Shown: piece after piece, positions 8,094 to 17,325 of the stretch | Numbering within the stretch: the first letter of the stretch is position 1 | Layout of the letters: every line of letters starts with the position of its first letter | NCBI RefSeq assembly: GCF_019132875.1 | Contig: NZ_JAHSPF010000011.1 | Span: 62,001-126,000 of the forward strand | Length of the DNA stretch: 64,000 nucleotides | From: Erwinia phyllosphaerae | GTDB lineage: Bacteria > Pseudomonadota > Gammaproteobacteria > Enterobacterales > Enterobacteriaceae | Direction of reading: 5' to 3' | Notes under the pieces: model-generated | The model's database searches: none | The model's input: the letters and a program-made list of their open reading frames with translations, nothing else | What the model was told of the DNA's origin: nothing | Made by a program: the position numbers and the translations under genes

Positions 8094-9874
8094 TGGCAAA
8101 CCAGATGAAAAAAGTAGATGCGGTGATCGTCGGCTTCGGCTGGGCGGGATCGATTATGGCGAAAGAGCTGACCGAAGCGGGTTTAAACGTGGTAGCGCTG
8201 GAGCGCGGCCCGCATCGTGATACCTATCCTGACGGTGCCTATCCGCAGGTAATTGACGAGCTTACCTATAACATCCGTAAAAAGCTGTTCCAGGATCTGT
8301 CCAAAAGCACCGTAACCATTCGCCATAATTCGGCGCAAACCGCGCAGCCTTACCGCCAGCTTGCCGCGTTTTTACCCGGCACCGGTACCGGTGGCGCAGG
8401 TCTGCACTGGTCTGGCGTGCATTTCCGCGTCGACCCGATTGAGCTACGCATGCGCAGCCATTATGAAGAGCGCTACGGTAAAAAGTTTATTCCGGAAGGT
8501 ATGACCATCCAGGATTTCGGCGTCACCTATGACGAGCTGGAACCGTTCTTTGATAAGGCGGAAAAAGTGTTCGGCACCTCCGGTTCCGAATGGAGCGTCA
8601 AAGGCAAAGTTATCGGTCAGGGCAAAGGCAACCCTTTTGCGCCCGATCGTTCCGATAAGTTCCCGCTACCAGCACAGAAGCGGACTTTCTCTGCGCAGCT
8701 GTTTGCACAGGCGGCGCAATCTATCGGTTTGCATCCTTACGATCTGCCGTCTGCTAACACCTCCGGCCCATACACCAACACCTATGGTGCGCAAATGGGG
8801 CCGTGTAATTTCTGCGGCTATTGCAGCGGCTACGCCTGCTACATGTATTCCAAAGCGTCACCGAACGTCAACGTGCTGCCGTCGCTGCGTCAGGAAGCTA
8901 AGTTTGAACTGCGCGAAAACGCTAACGTGCTGCGCGTTAATCTGACCGATGACAAGAAGCGCGCGACCGGCGTGACCTATGTTGATGCGCTGGGCCGTCA
9001 GATTGAGCAGCCAGCCGACCTGGTGATCCTGTCCGCCTTCCAGTTCCATAACGTGCACCTGATGCTGCTTTCCGGTATCGGTAAGCCTTACGACCCGGTG
9101 ACTAACGAAGGTACCGTAGGCCGTAACTTCGCCTACCAGAACATCTCTACGATCAAAGCCTTCTTTGATAAAGACGTGTTTACCAATAACTTTATCGGCG
9201 CGGGCGGCGCGGGCGTGGGCGTCGATGACTTTAACGCCGACAACTTTGACCACGGGAAATACGGTTTTGTCGGTGGCTCACCAATGTGGGTAAACCAGGC
9301 GGGCGTTAAGCCGATTTCAGGCCTGCCCACGCCTCCGGGCACGCCGACCTGGGGCAGCCAATGGAAAGCATCGGTGGCTGATCACTATACGCATCACGTC
9401 TCTATGGATGCGCACGGCGCGCACCAGTCCTATCGCAATAACTATCTGGATCTGGATCCGAACTACAAGGATGCTTTCGGCCAGCCGCTGCTGCGTATGA
9501 CTTTTGACTGGCAGGAAAACGACATCAAGATGTCGCAGTTTATGCATGGACAGATGCACAAAATCGCTGAGGCAATGAATCCGAAGCTGATCAGCGGCGC
9601 GCCGAAAATGCCGGGCACGCATTTCGACACCACCGTTTATCAGACGACGCATATGAACGGCGGCGCGATCATGGGCGAAGATCCGAAAACCAGCGCGATT
9701 AACCGCTATCTGCAAAGCTGGGATGTGCCTAACGTGTTTGTTCCGGGCGCTTCCGCCTTCCCGCAGGGGCTGGGCTACAACCCAACCGGCATGGTGGCGG
9801 CGCTGACCTATTGGTCAGCCAAAGCGATTCGTGAACAGTACCTGAAGAACCCGGGTCCGTTGGTGCAGGCTTAA
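8093..9874 (+). CDS. Gluconate 2-dehydrogenase flavoprotein subunit (GMC oxidoreductase)
   Basis: Catalytic subunit oxidising D-gluconate to 2-keto-D-gluconate in the periplasm and passing electrons to the cytochrome c subunit. The 593-residue GMC-family protein has an N-terminal FAD-binding GFGWAGSIMAKEL motif at about residue 15 and a GTGTGGAGLHWSG flavin-attachment region near residue 100. A cysteine cluster, GPCNFCGYCSGYAC (about residue 240), is characteristic of this dehydrogenase branch and proposed to hold an iron-sulfur centre. The C-terminal HMNGGAIMG and GASAFPQGLGYNPT carry the GMC His/Asn pair. It has no signal peptide, consistent with piggy-back Tat export by subunit 3. Substrate could also be 2-ketogluconate or a polyol; gluconate is favoured by the gene order and promoter palindrome. 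Confidence 0.92.
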   Translation: MANQMKKVDAVIVGFGWAGSIMAKELTEAGLNVVALERGPHRDTYPDGAYPQVIDELTYNIRKKLFQDLSKSTVTIRHNSAQTAQPYRQLAAFLPGTGTGGAGLHWSGVHFRVDPIELRMRSHYEERYGKKFIPEGMTIQDFGVTYDELEPFFDKAEKVFGTSGSEWSVKGKVIGQGKGNPFAPDRSDKFPLPAQKRTFSAQLFAQAAQSIGLHPYDLPSANTSGPYTNTYGAQMGPCNFCGYCSGYACYMYSKASPNVNVLPSLRQEAKFELRENANVLRVNLTDDKKRATGVTYVDALGRQIEQPADLVILSAFQFHNVHLMLLSGIGKPYDPVTNEGTVGRNFAYQNISTIKAFFDKDVFTNNFIGAGGAGVGVDDFNADNFDHGKYGFVGGSPMWVNQAGVKPISGLPTPPGTPTWGSQWKASVADHYTHHVSMDAHGAHQSYRNNYLDLDPNYKDAFGQPLLRMTFDWQENDIKMSQFMHGQMHKIAEAMNPKLISGAPKMPGTHFDTTVYQTTHMNGGAIMGEDPKTSAINRYLQSWDVPNVFVPGASAFPQGLGYNPTGMVAALTYWSAKAIREQYLKNPGPLVQA

Positions 9875-9882
9875 GGATAACC

Positions 9883-11202
9883 ATGATGAAAATGCTGATC
9901 CCGGCTTTGCTGCTGGGTATGACAACTTTTGCCGCTGCGGCGGCAGAAGACAATAGTGCCGATCTGATTAAGCGCGGCGAATATCTGGCGCGCGCCGGTG
10001 ACTGCGTAGCCTGCCACACGAAAATGGGCGGAGAAACTTTTGCTGGCGGCCTGTCGATGGCGACGCCGATTGGCAATATCTATTCGACCAATATTACGCC
10101 GGACAAGAAAACCGGCATCGGCGACTACACCTATGACGACTTTCAGAAAGCGGTACGTCACGGCATAGCGAAGAATGGCGATACGCTCTATCCGGCGATG
10201 CCTTATCCTTCTTACGCCGTCGTCAGCGATGAAGATATGCACGCGCTGTACGCCTACTTTATGCACGGCGTAAAACCGGTTGAGGCCGCTAACCATAAAA
10301 GCGATATTCCGTGGCCGCTGTCGATGCGCTGGCCGTTATCGATCTGGCGCGGCCTGTTTGCACCGGATGTAAAAGCTTTCCAGCCGATGAAAGGCCAGGA
10401 TGCGGTGCTGGCTCGGGGTCAGTATCTGGTGGAAGGACTGGGGCACTGCGGCGCATGCCACACGCCACGCAGCTTTACCATGCAGGAAAAAGCGCTTAAC
10501 GACAGTGAAGGCAGCAGCTATCTTTCCGGCAGCGCTACTCCCATTGACGGCTTTACCGCTAACAATCTGCGCGGCGATAACCGGGATGGGCTGGGTCGCT
10601 GGAGCGAAGATGAGCTGACGCAGTTTCTGCGCTACGGCCGCAATGACCATACCGCTGTGTTTGGCGGCATGACTGAAGTGGTGCAGCATAGCCTGCAACA
10701 TTTAAGCGATGAAGATATCACTGCTATTGCGCACTATCTGAAATCGCTGGGGGCAAAAGATCCAAACCAGATTGGCTTCACGCCGGACGATACGGTGGCG
10801 AAAGCGCTGTGGAAAGGCGATGACAGCAAGGCTGGCGCGGCGCTCTATGTCGACAGCTGCGGAGCCTGCCACCGAACGGACGGCAAGGGCTATAAGCGCG
10901 CCTTCCCACAGCTCAGCGGTAATGCCGTCGTGCTGGCTGAGGATCCGACCTCGCTTATCCACATTGTTCTGAGTGGAGCAACGCTGCCAGGCGTGAAGGG
11001 CGCACCTTCTGCTATTACCATGCCCGCTTTCGGCTGGCGGTTGAACGACCAGCAGGTTGCCGATGTGGTGAACTTTATTCGTACCAGCTGGGGCAATACG
11101 GCGAAAAACCAGGTCAGCGCCAGCGACGTGGCGAAAGTGCGTAAAAACGATGCTGAGCAGCAGGGTAGCGTGGATATTGAGAAGCTGACCGAGGTGAAAT
11201 AA
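9883..11202 (+). CDS. Gluconate 2-dehydrogenase cytochrome c subunit (triheme)
   Basis: Electron-transfer and membrane-anchoring subunit that passes electrons from the flavoprotein to ubiquinone. The 439-residue product has an N-terminal Sec signal (MMKMLIPALLLGMTTFAAAAA) and three CxxCH heme-c sites: CVACH (about residue 43), CGACH (about 190) and CGACH (about 325). It starts 8 bases after the flavoprotein stop, with AAGGATAACC as ribosome binding site, so all three subunits form one operon ending at the strong terminator at 11236. Length and triple-heme layout match the family. Confidence 0.93.
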   Translation: MMKMLIPALLLGMTTFAAAAAEDNSADLIKRGEYLARAGDCVACHTKMGGETFAGGLSMATPIGNIYSTNITPDKKTGIGDYTYDDFQKAVRHGIAKNGDTLYPAMPYPSYAVVSDEDMHALYAYFMHGVKPVEAANHKSDIPWPLSMRWPLSIWRGLFAPDVKAFQPMKGQDAVLARGQYLVEGLGHCGACHTPRSFTMQEKALNDSEGSSYLSGSATPIDGFTANNLRGDNRDGLGRWSEDELTQFLRYGRNDHTAVFGGMTEVVQHSLQHLSDEDITAIAHYLKSLGAKDPNQIGFTPDDTVAKALWKGDDSKAGAALYVDSCGACHRTDGKGYKRAFPQLSGNAVVLAEDPTSLIHIVLSGATLPGVKGAPSAITMPAFGWRLNDQQVADVVNFIRTSWGNTAKNQVSASDVAKVRKNDAEQQGSVDIEKLTEVK

Positions 11203-11235
11203 CCTTTACAGGCAGCTAAGCACGCTAAAATGTTA

Positions 11236-11262
11236 AACGGCCGGTTTCCCGGCCGTTTTTTT
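11236..11262 (+). terminator. Rho-independent terminator of the gluconate dehydrogenase operon
   Basis: AACGGCCGG-TTT-CCCGGCCGTT followed by seven T: a GC-rich stem with a U-run 33 bases after the stop codon. Confidence 0.92.
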
Positions 11263-11562
11263 ATGTGATTAAAACTAATTTTTAAAATGCTTTCCTTATG
11301 AGAAAGTGACGCAGTGAAAGTTTGTTTGTGTATAGCCTATAAACATCGGTTATTTTTACAGTATCAATTTTTAATTACGCAAGGGAATAGTTCCCGGGTG
11401 TTGGCATTAAGCTAAAAGTAAAGCAAAGGCAGTATCGTAGTAGTTATGACATTATAGTAAGCAATAACTCGCTATTTATAATACCGTATAAACCCCTCTT
11501 GAATTATTCTTTGCAAAGTGTTATCTGACACGGCTGACTATTAATTAATATCTGGAGTAAGA
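11263..11562. other. AT-rich intergenic region before the GNAT-LuxR-permease operon
   Basis: 300 bases with no reading frame worth calling. Sequence such as TAAACATCGG and TTATAATACCG suggests promoter material for the downstream operon, but I see no recognisable operator. Confidence 0.4.
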
Positions 11563-11976
11563 ATGAAAATTGTTGTCACGGATAAGCCATCGGTTCAGGA
11601 TGAAGAGTTTGTTATTGCTGGTTTATGGAAACACAACAGCCAGTTCGATGAAGTCGATATTAAGCCGCTTTTTCTTACGCTGCGCGATGAGCAAAACCAT
11701 ATTCTCGGCGGCCTGGTCGCCAGAACCTGGTGGCAAGGTTTAGAAGTACAGTATCTGTGGGTGGGTGAAGCCGCGCGCGGCCTGGGGAAAGGGCGGGAAC
11801 TCATGCTCAAAGCAGAAGAAGTAGCAAAAGAGCGCGGCTGTCAGATGGCCTATGTAGATACGTTCGATTTCCAGGCCAGAGGCTTTTACGAGAAGCTGGG
11901 CTACAGCGTCTACGGCAGCCTTGGGGGATATCTGGGCAAGCACACGCGGTTTTATTTGCACAAGTCGTTCTCATAA
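11563..11976 (+). CDS. GNAT-family N-acetyltransferase
   Basis: Predicted cytoplasmic acetyl-CoA-dependent acetyltransferase; substrate unknown. The 137 residues cover one GNAT domain: the beta4 strand VQYLWVGEAARGLGKGRELM supplies the acetyl-CoA loop (about residues 64-83), and GFYEKLGYSVYGSL gives the C-terminal motif. GGAG lies upstream of ATG 11563. It is the first of three same-strand genes (GNAT, PAS-LuxR regulator, NCS1 permease) with gaps of 12 and 16 bases, so an operon is likely, and the enzyme may act on something the permease imports. Confidence 0.82.
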   Translation: MKIVVTDKPSVQDEEFVIAGLWKHNSQFDEVDIKPLFLTLRDEQNHILGGLVARTWWQGLEVQYLWVGEAARGLGKGRELMLKAEEVAKERGCQMAYVDTFDFQARGFYEKLGYSVYGSLGGYLGKHTRFYLHKSFS

Positions 11977-11988
11977 AAGGGAAAAGGT

Positions 11989-12675
11989 ATGCCGCAGGCC
12001 AGCGAGAAATACAGACATTTTAATAGCTTCATCGCCACGATGGAGCATCTGAATGAGCCGTGGGGCATCAAAGACCTTGATTCAAGACATATTTATATGA
12101 ACAAGGCCGCCTTTTTATATACCAATACGCCTTCTTCTTTTGCTGTTGAAGGCGCGTTCGACCATGAGTTTCCGGCCAGCTGGGCAGAGTGCGCGGAAGA
12201 TCTACAGGAACACGATCGCCGGACGGAAGAGAGCCAGCAAAGGGTAGCGGTCATTGAAACGCATTACTGGTACGGCAGAGAAACCCTTTCGCCTTTTATC
12301 AGTGAAAAACTGCCGGTATTTGACGAACGAGGAAACTGTATTGGCACGGTCTGGAGCGCCAAACCGCTGGACACGCTGACGCCATTAAAGTTTATTAATC
12401 AGAAAAAGCCTGGGGTGCTGACAACCGTTACGGATAATAAATCATTTACTAAATCCGAGCTGGATATTATCTTTCTGATGCTGCAACGCTATACGGCGAA
12501 AGAGATCGCTAATATTTATAACGCCAGCGTCAAAACCATTGAAAACCGGGTTTATACGATATATCAAAAAGCCGATGTGCATTCCCTGAAGCAGTTTGAA
12601 GAATATTGTATCGCTCATAACCTGGAAAACTATATCCCTGTCCGTCTTATTAAGAAAGGGATTCACTTTATTTAA
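11989..12675 (+). CDS. PAS-like / LuxR-type helix-turn-helix regulator
   Basis: A 228-residue DNA-binding regulator. The N-terminal half resembles a PAS-like sensor domain (EPWGIKDLDSRHIYMNKAA near residue 22). The C-terminal part from about residue 150 is a LuxR/GerE-like domain: FTKSELDIIFLMLQRYTAKEIAN, then SVKTIENRVYTIYQKA as recognition helix. No phospho-acceptor receiver domain is present, so it probably senses a small molecule or redox state. Cotranscribed with the GNAT gene before it and the permease after it. Some family members control motility or sugar uptake, but nothing here allows that to be said. Confidence 0.78.
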   Translation: MPQASEKYRHFNSFIATMEHLNEPWGIKDLDSRHIYMNKAAFLYTNTPSSFAVEGAFDHEFPASWAECAEDLQEHDRRTEESQQRVAVIETHYWYGRETLSPFISEKLPVFDERGNCIGTVWSAKPLDTLTPLKFINQKKPGVLTTVTDNKSFTKSELDIIFLMLQRYTAKEIANIYNASVKTIENRVYTIYQKADVHSLKQFEEYCIAHNLENYIPVRLIKKGIHFI

Positions 12676-12691
12676 TACGGAATAGCCAACC

Positions 12692-13984
12692 ATGCAAATC
12701 AACGATTTTCCGCTTGAGCGCGTGCCGGAAAGCAGTCGAGTCTCTTTTTTTAGCGTCGCTATTGTGCATATGGGCATGCTGACCGCGCTCGACCAGTTTA
12801 TGCTGGGTGCCGTACTGGGCGACAGCATGACCTTGTCGGCGGCGCTAACCGCTATTCTGGTGGGCAGCTTATTGTTTGGCCTGATTACCTTTGGGTTTGG
12901 CTATATCGGCATGAAAGAGGGGCTGTCAGGCAGCCTGCTGGCACGCTGGTGCGGGTTTGGCCGTACGGGGTCAGCGCTGATTGGCGTCGTGGTGGCAATT
13001 AGCCTGCTGGGCTGGTTCGGCATTCAGAACGCCATCTTTGCCAAATCTTTAAGTACGGCGTTTTCCAGCGTTCTGAGCTTTCAAACGGCAGCAACGATTT
13101 CCGGCTTGTTTCTGACGACGCTGGTGGCTTTTGGTTTTAAAGCGCTGCGCTTTACGGCACGGATAGCGGTGCCGGTATTTGTTGCGCTGATCGCCTGGAT
13201 ATCCTGGCAGACGCTCGCCACCGATCACGTACACGCGCTGGCGGTTGTCACGCCGGGTAAAGAAATGCTGTCGGTCAATGCAGGTATTACCCTGGTGGTG
13301 GGCGGCGCTATCCTTGCCAGCCTGATGACGCCGGATCTCACGCGCTATTCCAGAAAGGGTAGCCATGTTTTTGGCGTGACGCTGGCAACGATTATCCTGG
13401 GCGAATTTATTATCAACGGGCTGGCCATTTTTATCGCCCGTAAACTGAATACCGGCGATGTGATGTCGATTATCACGCTGGCCTCCGGCACGGCAGGCCT
13501 GTTTGCGGTGATTTTCTCTACGCTCAGGGTTAACGATCTTAACCTCTACTCGTCGGCGCTGGGCATTATCAACGCGGTGGAAAGCCTGAGCGGCATAAAG
13601 CTAAAGTATCGTCACGTAACGCTGCTGCTCGGCGTGCTCGGCACCACGCTGTCGGTGCTGGGCATTCTGGATCACTTTGTGGATTTCCTGAACCTGCTGG
13701 GGGTAATCGTGCCGCCAGCGCTGGGCGTGATGCTGACGGAGTACTTTTGGCTGAAGAAGTACAGCCTGCCGTTACGGCTTGACCGACACGATGGCCGCCT
13801 GCCGGAAGAAACTATTTTTACCGGCTGGCCAGCTATTATCGCCACGCTACTGGGCGGCTATGTCGGGCTGAATGTGTTGTGGGGCGTTTCTACTATCAAC
13901 TCTTTTATCGTGGCCTGCGTCGGTTATGTGGTGCTGGAAACGCTGGCGGAAAAGGTTATTTTTCGTCGGCCAAAAAAGGCCTGA
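12692..13984 (+). CDS. NCS1-family nucleobase permease (cytosine permease-like)
   Basis: A 430-residue inner-membrane transporter with about 12 hydrophobic segments. It resembles CodB and related purine/cytosine permeases (MGMLTALDQFMLGAVLGDSMT near residue 27, ASLMTPDLTRYSRKG near residue 208). In the family, nucleobases or hydantoins are taken up with H+ or Na+. No deaminase gene such as codA is next to it, so the substrate is open. It is the last gene of the GNAT-regulator-permease operon, with a terminator about 65 bases downstream. Confidence 0.85.
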   Translation: MQINDFPLERVPESSRVSFFSVAIVHMGMLTALDQFMLGAVLGDSMTLSAALTAILVGSLLFGLITFGFGYIGMKEGLSGSLLARWCGFGRTGSALIGVVVAISLLGWFGIQNAIFAKSLSTAFSSVLSFQTAATISGLFLTTLVAFGFKALRFTARIAVPVFVALIAWISWQTLATDHVHALAVVTPGKEMLSVNAGITLVVGGAILASLMTPDLTRYSRKGSHVFGVTLATIILGEFIINGLAIFIARKLNTGDVMSIITLASGTAGLFAVIFSTLRVNDLNLYSSALGIINAVESLSGIKLKYRHVTLLLGVLGTTLSVLGILDHFVDFLNLLGVIVPPALGVMLTEYFWLKKYSLPLRLDRHDGRLPEETIFTGWPAIIATLLGGYVGLNVLWGVSTINSFIVACVGYVVLETLAEKVIFRRPKKA

Positions 13985-14048
13985 GGCGGCGCGCAGGCTG
14001 CAAAATCTGACCTGGTTATAACGTCATCTCGCCAGCAGAAAGCTTAAA

Positions 14049-14087
14049 CGCCCTGACGATGTTACTGCATCCTCAGGGCGTATTTTA
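14049..14087 (+). terminator. Rho-independent terminator after the permease operon
   Basis: CGCCCTGA pairs with TCAGGGCG (14049-14056 / 14073-14080) and is followed by TATTTTATT. Confidence 0.8.
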
Positions 14088-14195
14088 TTGCACTATCTGC
14101 CTTAATCTTTCCAAAAAAATCAACAAGTATCATTCGCCTGCTACACTTTCCTCGATGTTTGTTTTTCAACTTCAACCTCAAATCAGGGAGATGTT

Positions 14196-14636
14196 ATGCA
14201 ACTTTCGCCTTATTTGTACTTTTCAGGAAACTGTGAAGAGGCTATCGCTTTTTACCTGCAGGCAACGGGTGGACGGCTGAGCGTTAAAATGACCTGGGGC
14301 GACGTGTCTGCTGAGAAAAAACAGCAGCCGCAGAAGCAGAACAGCCCGAGCGCAGAACAGCCTGCCGACGATAAGATTATGCACGCGCTGTTGCATATCG
14401 GCGATGGCGAACTGCAGATGAGCGACAGCGTCGAAGCGGTTAACTACAGCGGCTTTGCCGTCAGCCTTTCCAGTGACGATCCTGCTGAAGGCAAGCGCTG
14501 GTTCGATAACCTGGCCGCCGGTGGCAAGGTGACGCTGGCGTGGGAAGAAACCTTCTGGGCAGCCGGTTTTGGTACGTTAATCGATAAATTTGGCGTGCCG
14601 TGGCGCATCAACGTCAATAAACCGTCTACGGACTGA
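14196..14636 (+). CDS. VOC/PhnB-like protein (YjdN family)
   Basis: A 146-residue cytoplasmic protein of the glyoxalase/vicinal oxygen chelate fold, subfamily PhnB/YjdN. The start LSPYLYFSGNCEEAIAFYL is the family signature, and ALLHIGDGELQMSD and GGKVTLAWEETFWAAGFG follow in the right order. Members are often annotated as 3-demethylubiquinone methyltransferase-like without enzymatic proof, so the role is unknown. GGGAGATGTT precedes ATG 14196. Its last 11 bases overlap the end of the convergent LysR gene. Confidence 0.87.
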   Translation: MQLSPYLYFSGNCEEAIAFYLQATGGRLSVKMTWGDVSAEKKQQPQKQNSPSAEQPADDKIMHALLHIGDGELQMSDSVEAVNYSGFAVSLSSDDPAEGKRWFDNLAAGGKVTLAWEETFWAAGFGTLIDKFGVPWRINVNKPSTD

Positions 14637-15534
14637 TTTTTAGTTCTGCCAGCGCAGTCAGCAGCGCGTCAACTTTTGGCATCAGCTGCTTTCTGCGCGG
14701 CCAGACCACATACAGCGGCAGGCCATCTACCGCCAGTTCTGGCAGAATCGGTACCAGCGCGCCGCTGGCCAGCGCTTTGTCTAACAGCCAGGTTGCCATC
14801 TGCGCCACGCCCAGCCCGGCCACCACGGCGGAAACCTGGGCTTCACCTTCCCCCAGCGCCATACGGTAGGACATTGTTCTGGTTACGGTGCGCCCGTCCG
14901 GCGAAACGATATGCCACGGACCGGTACTGCCGTCCACGCGATCATAAACAATAGCGCGTCTTTCGGTCAGCTCCTGTAAGGAGGCTGGCGTCCCGTGCTG
15001 CCGTAGGTAGTCAGGCGACGCGCAGAAGATTAGCCGCTCATTGCCCAAAAAGCGAAAGCCCAGCGAGGGCGGAAAGTTTGTAGATCCGCCAATGCGTATA
15101 GCGATATCAACCCCTTCCTCGAACAGATCGACAAAGCGATCGGAAAACGCCAGGCTGATTTGCATCTCCGGATTTTGCAGGCAAAACTGGTTGATTAAAG
15201 GCATCACCTGCAGGCGGCCAAACGTATTGGGTACGGCAATACGCAGCCGGCCAACGGGGATCGAGCGCTGTGCGGCCAGTACCGATTCCGCTTCCGCCAG
15301 CTCGCCAAGCACGCGGGTGCAGGTTTCATAAAACGCCTGTCCGGCATCGGTCAGCGCCAGGCGGCGCGTAGTACGCTCGAACAGCCGTGACCCCAATCGT
15401 TCTTCAAGCCTCGCCACGCTCTTACTGATGGCTGAACTGGTTAGATGAAGATACTCGGCAGCGGCGGTAAAGCTCCCGTGCTCCACGCTGGCAACAAAAG
15501 GGGCAATGTCTTTCAGGCGATCGCGGTTAGCCAT
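14626..15534 (-). CDS. LysR-family transcriptional regulator
   Basis: A 302-residue regulator: N-terminal winged helix-turn-helix (FVASVEHGSFTAAAEYLHLT, residues 13-32, then SSAISKSVARLE) and a periplasmic-binding-like effector domain from about residue 90. It is divergent from the PRISE-like reductase gene at 15633, with only 98 bases between them. LysR regulators usually control their divergent neighbour, so that reductase is the likely target. The subgroup resembles the CrgA/AaeR-like branch. The inducer is unknown. Confidence 0.9.
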   Translation of the reverse strand: MANRDRLKDIAPFVASVEHGSFTAAAEYLHLTSSAISKSVARLEERLGSRLFERTTRRLALTDAGQAFYETCTRVLGELAEAESVLAAQRSIPVGRLRIAVPNTFGRLQVMPLINQFCLQNPEMQISLAFSDRFVDLFEEGVDIAIRIGGSTNFPPSLGFRFLGNERLIFCASPDYLRQHGTPASLQELTERRAIVYDRVDGSTGPWHIVSPDGRTVTRTMSYRMALGEGEAQVSAVVAGLGVAQMATWLLDKALASGALVPILPELAVDGLPLYVVWPRRKQLMPKVDALLTALAELKISP

Positions 15535-15632
15535 GATTGATGACTCATTTTCTTAAATAGTATGAATTTATACCTGAGATGAGATTTTAATTCTCTATTA
15601 AGCTTAGTGTCAGGTCTTATCAGGAGAGAATT

Positions 15633-16700
15633 ATGCAACAACGTGCATTGATTGTTGGCGTCAGCGGCGTCATTGGTAGCGCGCTGGCAGAAAAGCTGCT
15701 TGGCGATGGCTGGGAAGTTTATGGTCTTTCTCGTGGACGGACTGCCGTACCGGCAGGCTGCACGTCGCTGACGGCCGATTTGACCGACAGCGAATCTGCT
15801 AAAAAAGCGCTGGCGGATATTAAGGTCGATAAAGTTTTTTTCAGCGTCTGGGCGCGCCAGGCAAATGAGAAAGAGAATATTCGCGTCAACGGTGCGATGG
15901 TGCGTAACGTGATTGAAGCGCTGGGCGATACGCTAAAAGGCGGCCATGTAGCGCTGGTCACCGGTCTGAAGCACTACCTTGGCCCGTTTGACGCCTATGG
16001 TAAAGGCGCGGTGCCGATGACGCCGTTCCGTGAAGAGCAGGGCCGTCAGCCGGTCGATAATTTCTACTATGCCCAGGAAGACGAAGTCTTCGCCGGGGCC
16101 GAAAAATATGGTTTCAGTTGGAGCGTACACCGTCCGCATACCATTATCGGCTTTGCGACCGGCAACGCGATGAATATGGGCCAGACGCTGGCCGTTTACG
16201 CCAGCCTGTGCAAACAGACCGGCCAGCCGTTTATCTTCCCTGGTTCCAAAACCCAGTGGGAAGGCGTTACGGATATGACCAGCGCAAGCGTGCTGGCGCA
16301 GCAGCTGGAGTGGGCAGCCACTACGCCCGCGGCGCAAAACGAAGACTATAACGTCGTGAACGGCGATGTGTTCCGCTGGAAGTGGATGTGGGGCGAAATC
16401 GCCAACTACTTCGGTATCGAAGCGGCACCTTTCCCTGGCGAAATGCAGCCGCTGGAAGGGCGAATGGATGCGGCGGCGGAGCAGTGGCAGGCTATAGCGC
16501 AGCAGTTCAACCTTAAAGAAGCCGATGTCAGCAAGCTGGCGTCCTGGTGGCATACCGACGCCGACCTTGGCCGCCCGATGGAGGTTATCACCGACATCAG
16601 CAAAAGCCGCAAGGGGGGCTTTACCGGCTATCAATGCACCCGCGATGCTTTTATCGCGCTGTTTGATAAGCTGAAGGCGGAACGCCTGATTCCGGCCTGA
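15633..16700 (+). CDS. PRISE-type short-chain reductase (SDR family)
   Basis: A 355-residue NAD(P)H-dependent reductase of the extended SDR superfamily. The N-terminal nucleotide-binding motif is GVSGVIGSALAEKLL (residues 8-22). NFYYAQEDEVF (about 147-157) and WSVHRPHTIIGFA match the PRISE group (progesterone 5-beta-reductase/iridoid synthase-like), which reduces activated enones. The natural bacterial substrate is not known. AGGAGAG precedes ATG 15633. Predicted control is by the divergent LysR protein. A shared hairpin at 16749 separates it from the convergent acetyltransferase gene. Confidence 0.88.
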   Translation: MQQRALIVGVSGVIGSALAEKLLGDGWEVYGLSRGRTAVPAGCTSLTADLTDSESAKKALADIKVDKVFFSVWARQANEKENIRVNGAMVRNVIEALGDTLKGGHVALVTGLKHYLGPFDAYGKGAVPMTPFREEQGRQPVDNFYYAQEDEVFAGAEKYGFSWSVHRPHTIIGFATGNAMNMGQTLAVYASLCKQTGQPFIFPGSKTQWEGVTDMTSASVLAQQLEWAATTPAAQNEDYNVVNGDVFRWKWMWGEIANYFGIEAAPFPGEMQPLEGRMDAAAEQWQAIAQQFNLKEADVSKLASWWHTDADLGRPMEVITDISKSRKGGFTGYQCTRDAFIALFDKLKAERLIPA

Positions 16701-16748
16701 TTAAGCGGCTCGAACTGCTGACCAGGCGGTCACGGCTGTTTGCAGAAG

Positions 16749-16771
16749 ATGCCGCGCAAAACGCGCGGCAT
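16749..16771. terminator. Bidirectional hairpin between convergent genes
   Basis: ATGCCGCGC-AAAAC-GCGCGGCAT, a perfect 9-bp stem midway between the reductase stop (16700) and the acetyltransferase stop (16783). The U-run is poor on either strand. Confidence 0.6.
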
Positions 16772-16782
16772 AATTTACCTTA

Positions 16783-17325
16783 TCAGGCCGTCAAAGGCTG
16801 CTTTACGCCTTGTTTGATTGCCGGGCTTTCTTCCCGCAACATGCCATAAATCGCGCAGTCCCAGCGTTCGTCGCCAACCGCCACGCATCGTCTTTGCACG
16901 CCTTCCCGCATAAAACCCAGCTTCTCATAAGTTCTTATCGCCGCAGCGTTGAAGGTGTAAACGCGCAGTTCAATACGCTCAATGGCTTCCTGTCTGAAGG
17001 CGGTAGCGATAAGCTGTTGCAGCATTTTTTCTGCCAGTCCTTTTCCTCGCATCGCCGGATTCACCACCACGCGGCACACGCATGCCAGATGGTTATCCCA
17101 GTCAAACCCCAGCTGTGCCACAACCGCCAACTCTTCGTTAATCCGACCGGAGAAAGTCAGCAGGCGAGCGGGCTGCTGCTGACCGGAATCCAGCAGCGTG
17201 GCAAGAAAAGTGTCGTCCAGCGGCCAGGCAACGCCAGGACCGGCCCACTGCGTAACGTCTGCCTGTGAGGAAAACCAGCCGCTTAAGGTAAAGCGGTCTT
17301 CGGCGGTGAAAAAGGCGATCTGCAT
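16783..17325 (-). CDS. GNAT-family N-acetyltransferase
   Basis: A 180-residue acetyl-CoA-dependent acetyltransferase of RimJ/RimL-like type; substrate unknown. The acetyl-CoA loop VVNPAMRGKGLAEKMLQQL lies at about residues 88-106, followed by IELRVYTFNAAAIRTYEKLGF, the typical alpha4/beta7 signature. GGAGAG lies 6 bases before ATG 17325. Monocistronic by position, convergent with the PRISE reductase. Confidence 0.87.
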   Translation of the reverse strand: MQIAFFTAEDRFTLSGWFSSQADVTQWAGPGVAWPLDDTFLATLLDSGQQQPARLLTFSGRINEELAVVAQLGFDWDNHLACVCRVVVNPAMRGKGLAEKMLQQLIATAFRQEAIERIELRVYTFNAAAIRTYEKLGFMREGVQRRCVAVGDERWDCAIYGMLREESPAIKQGVKQPLTA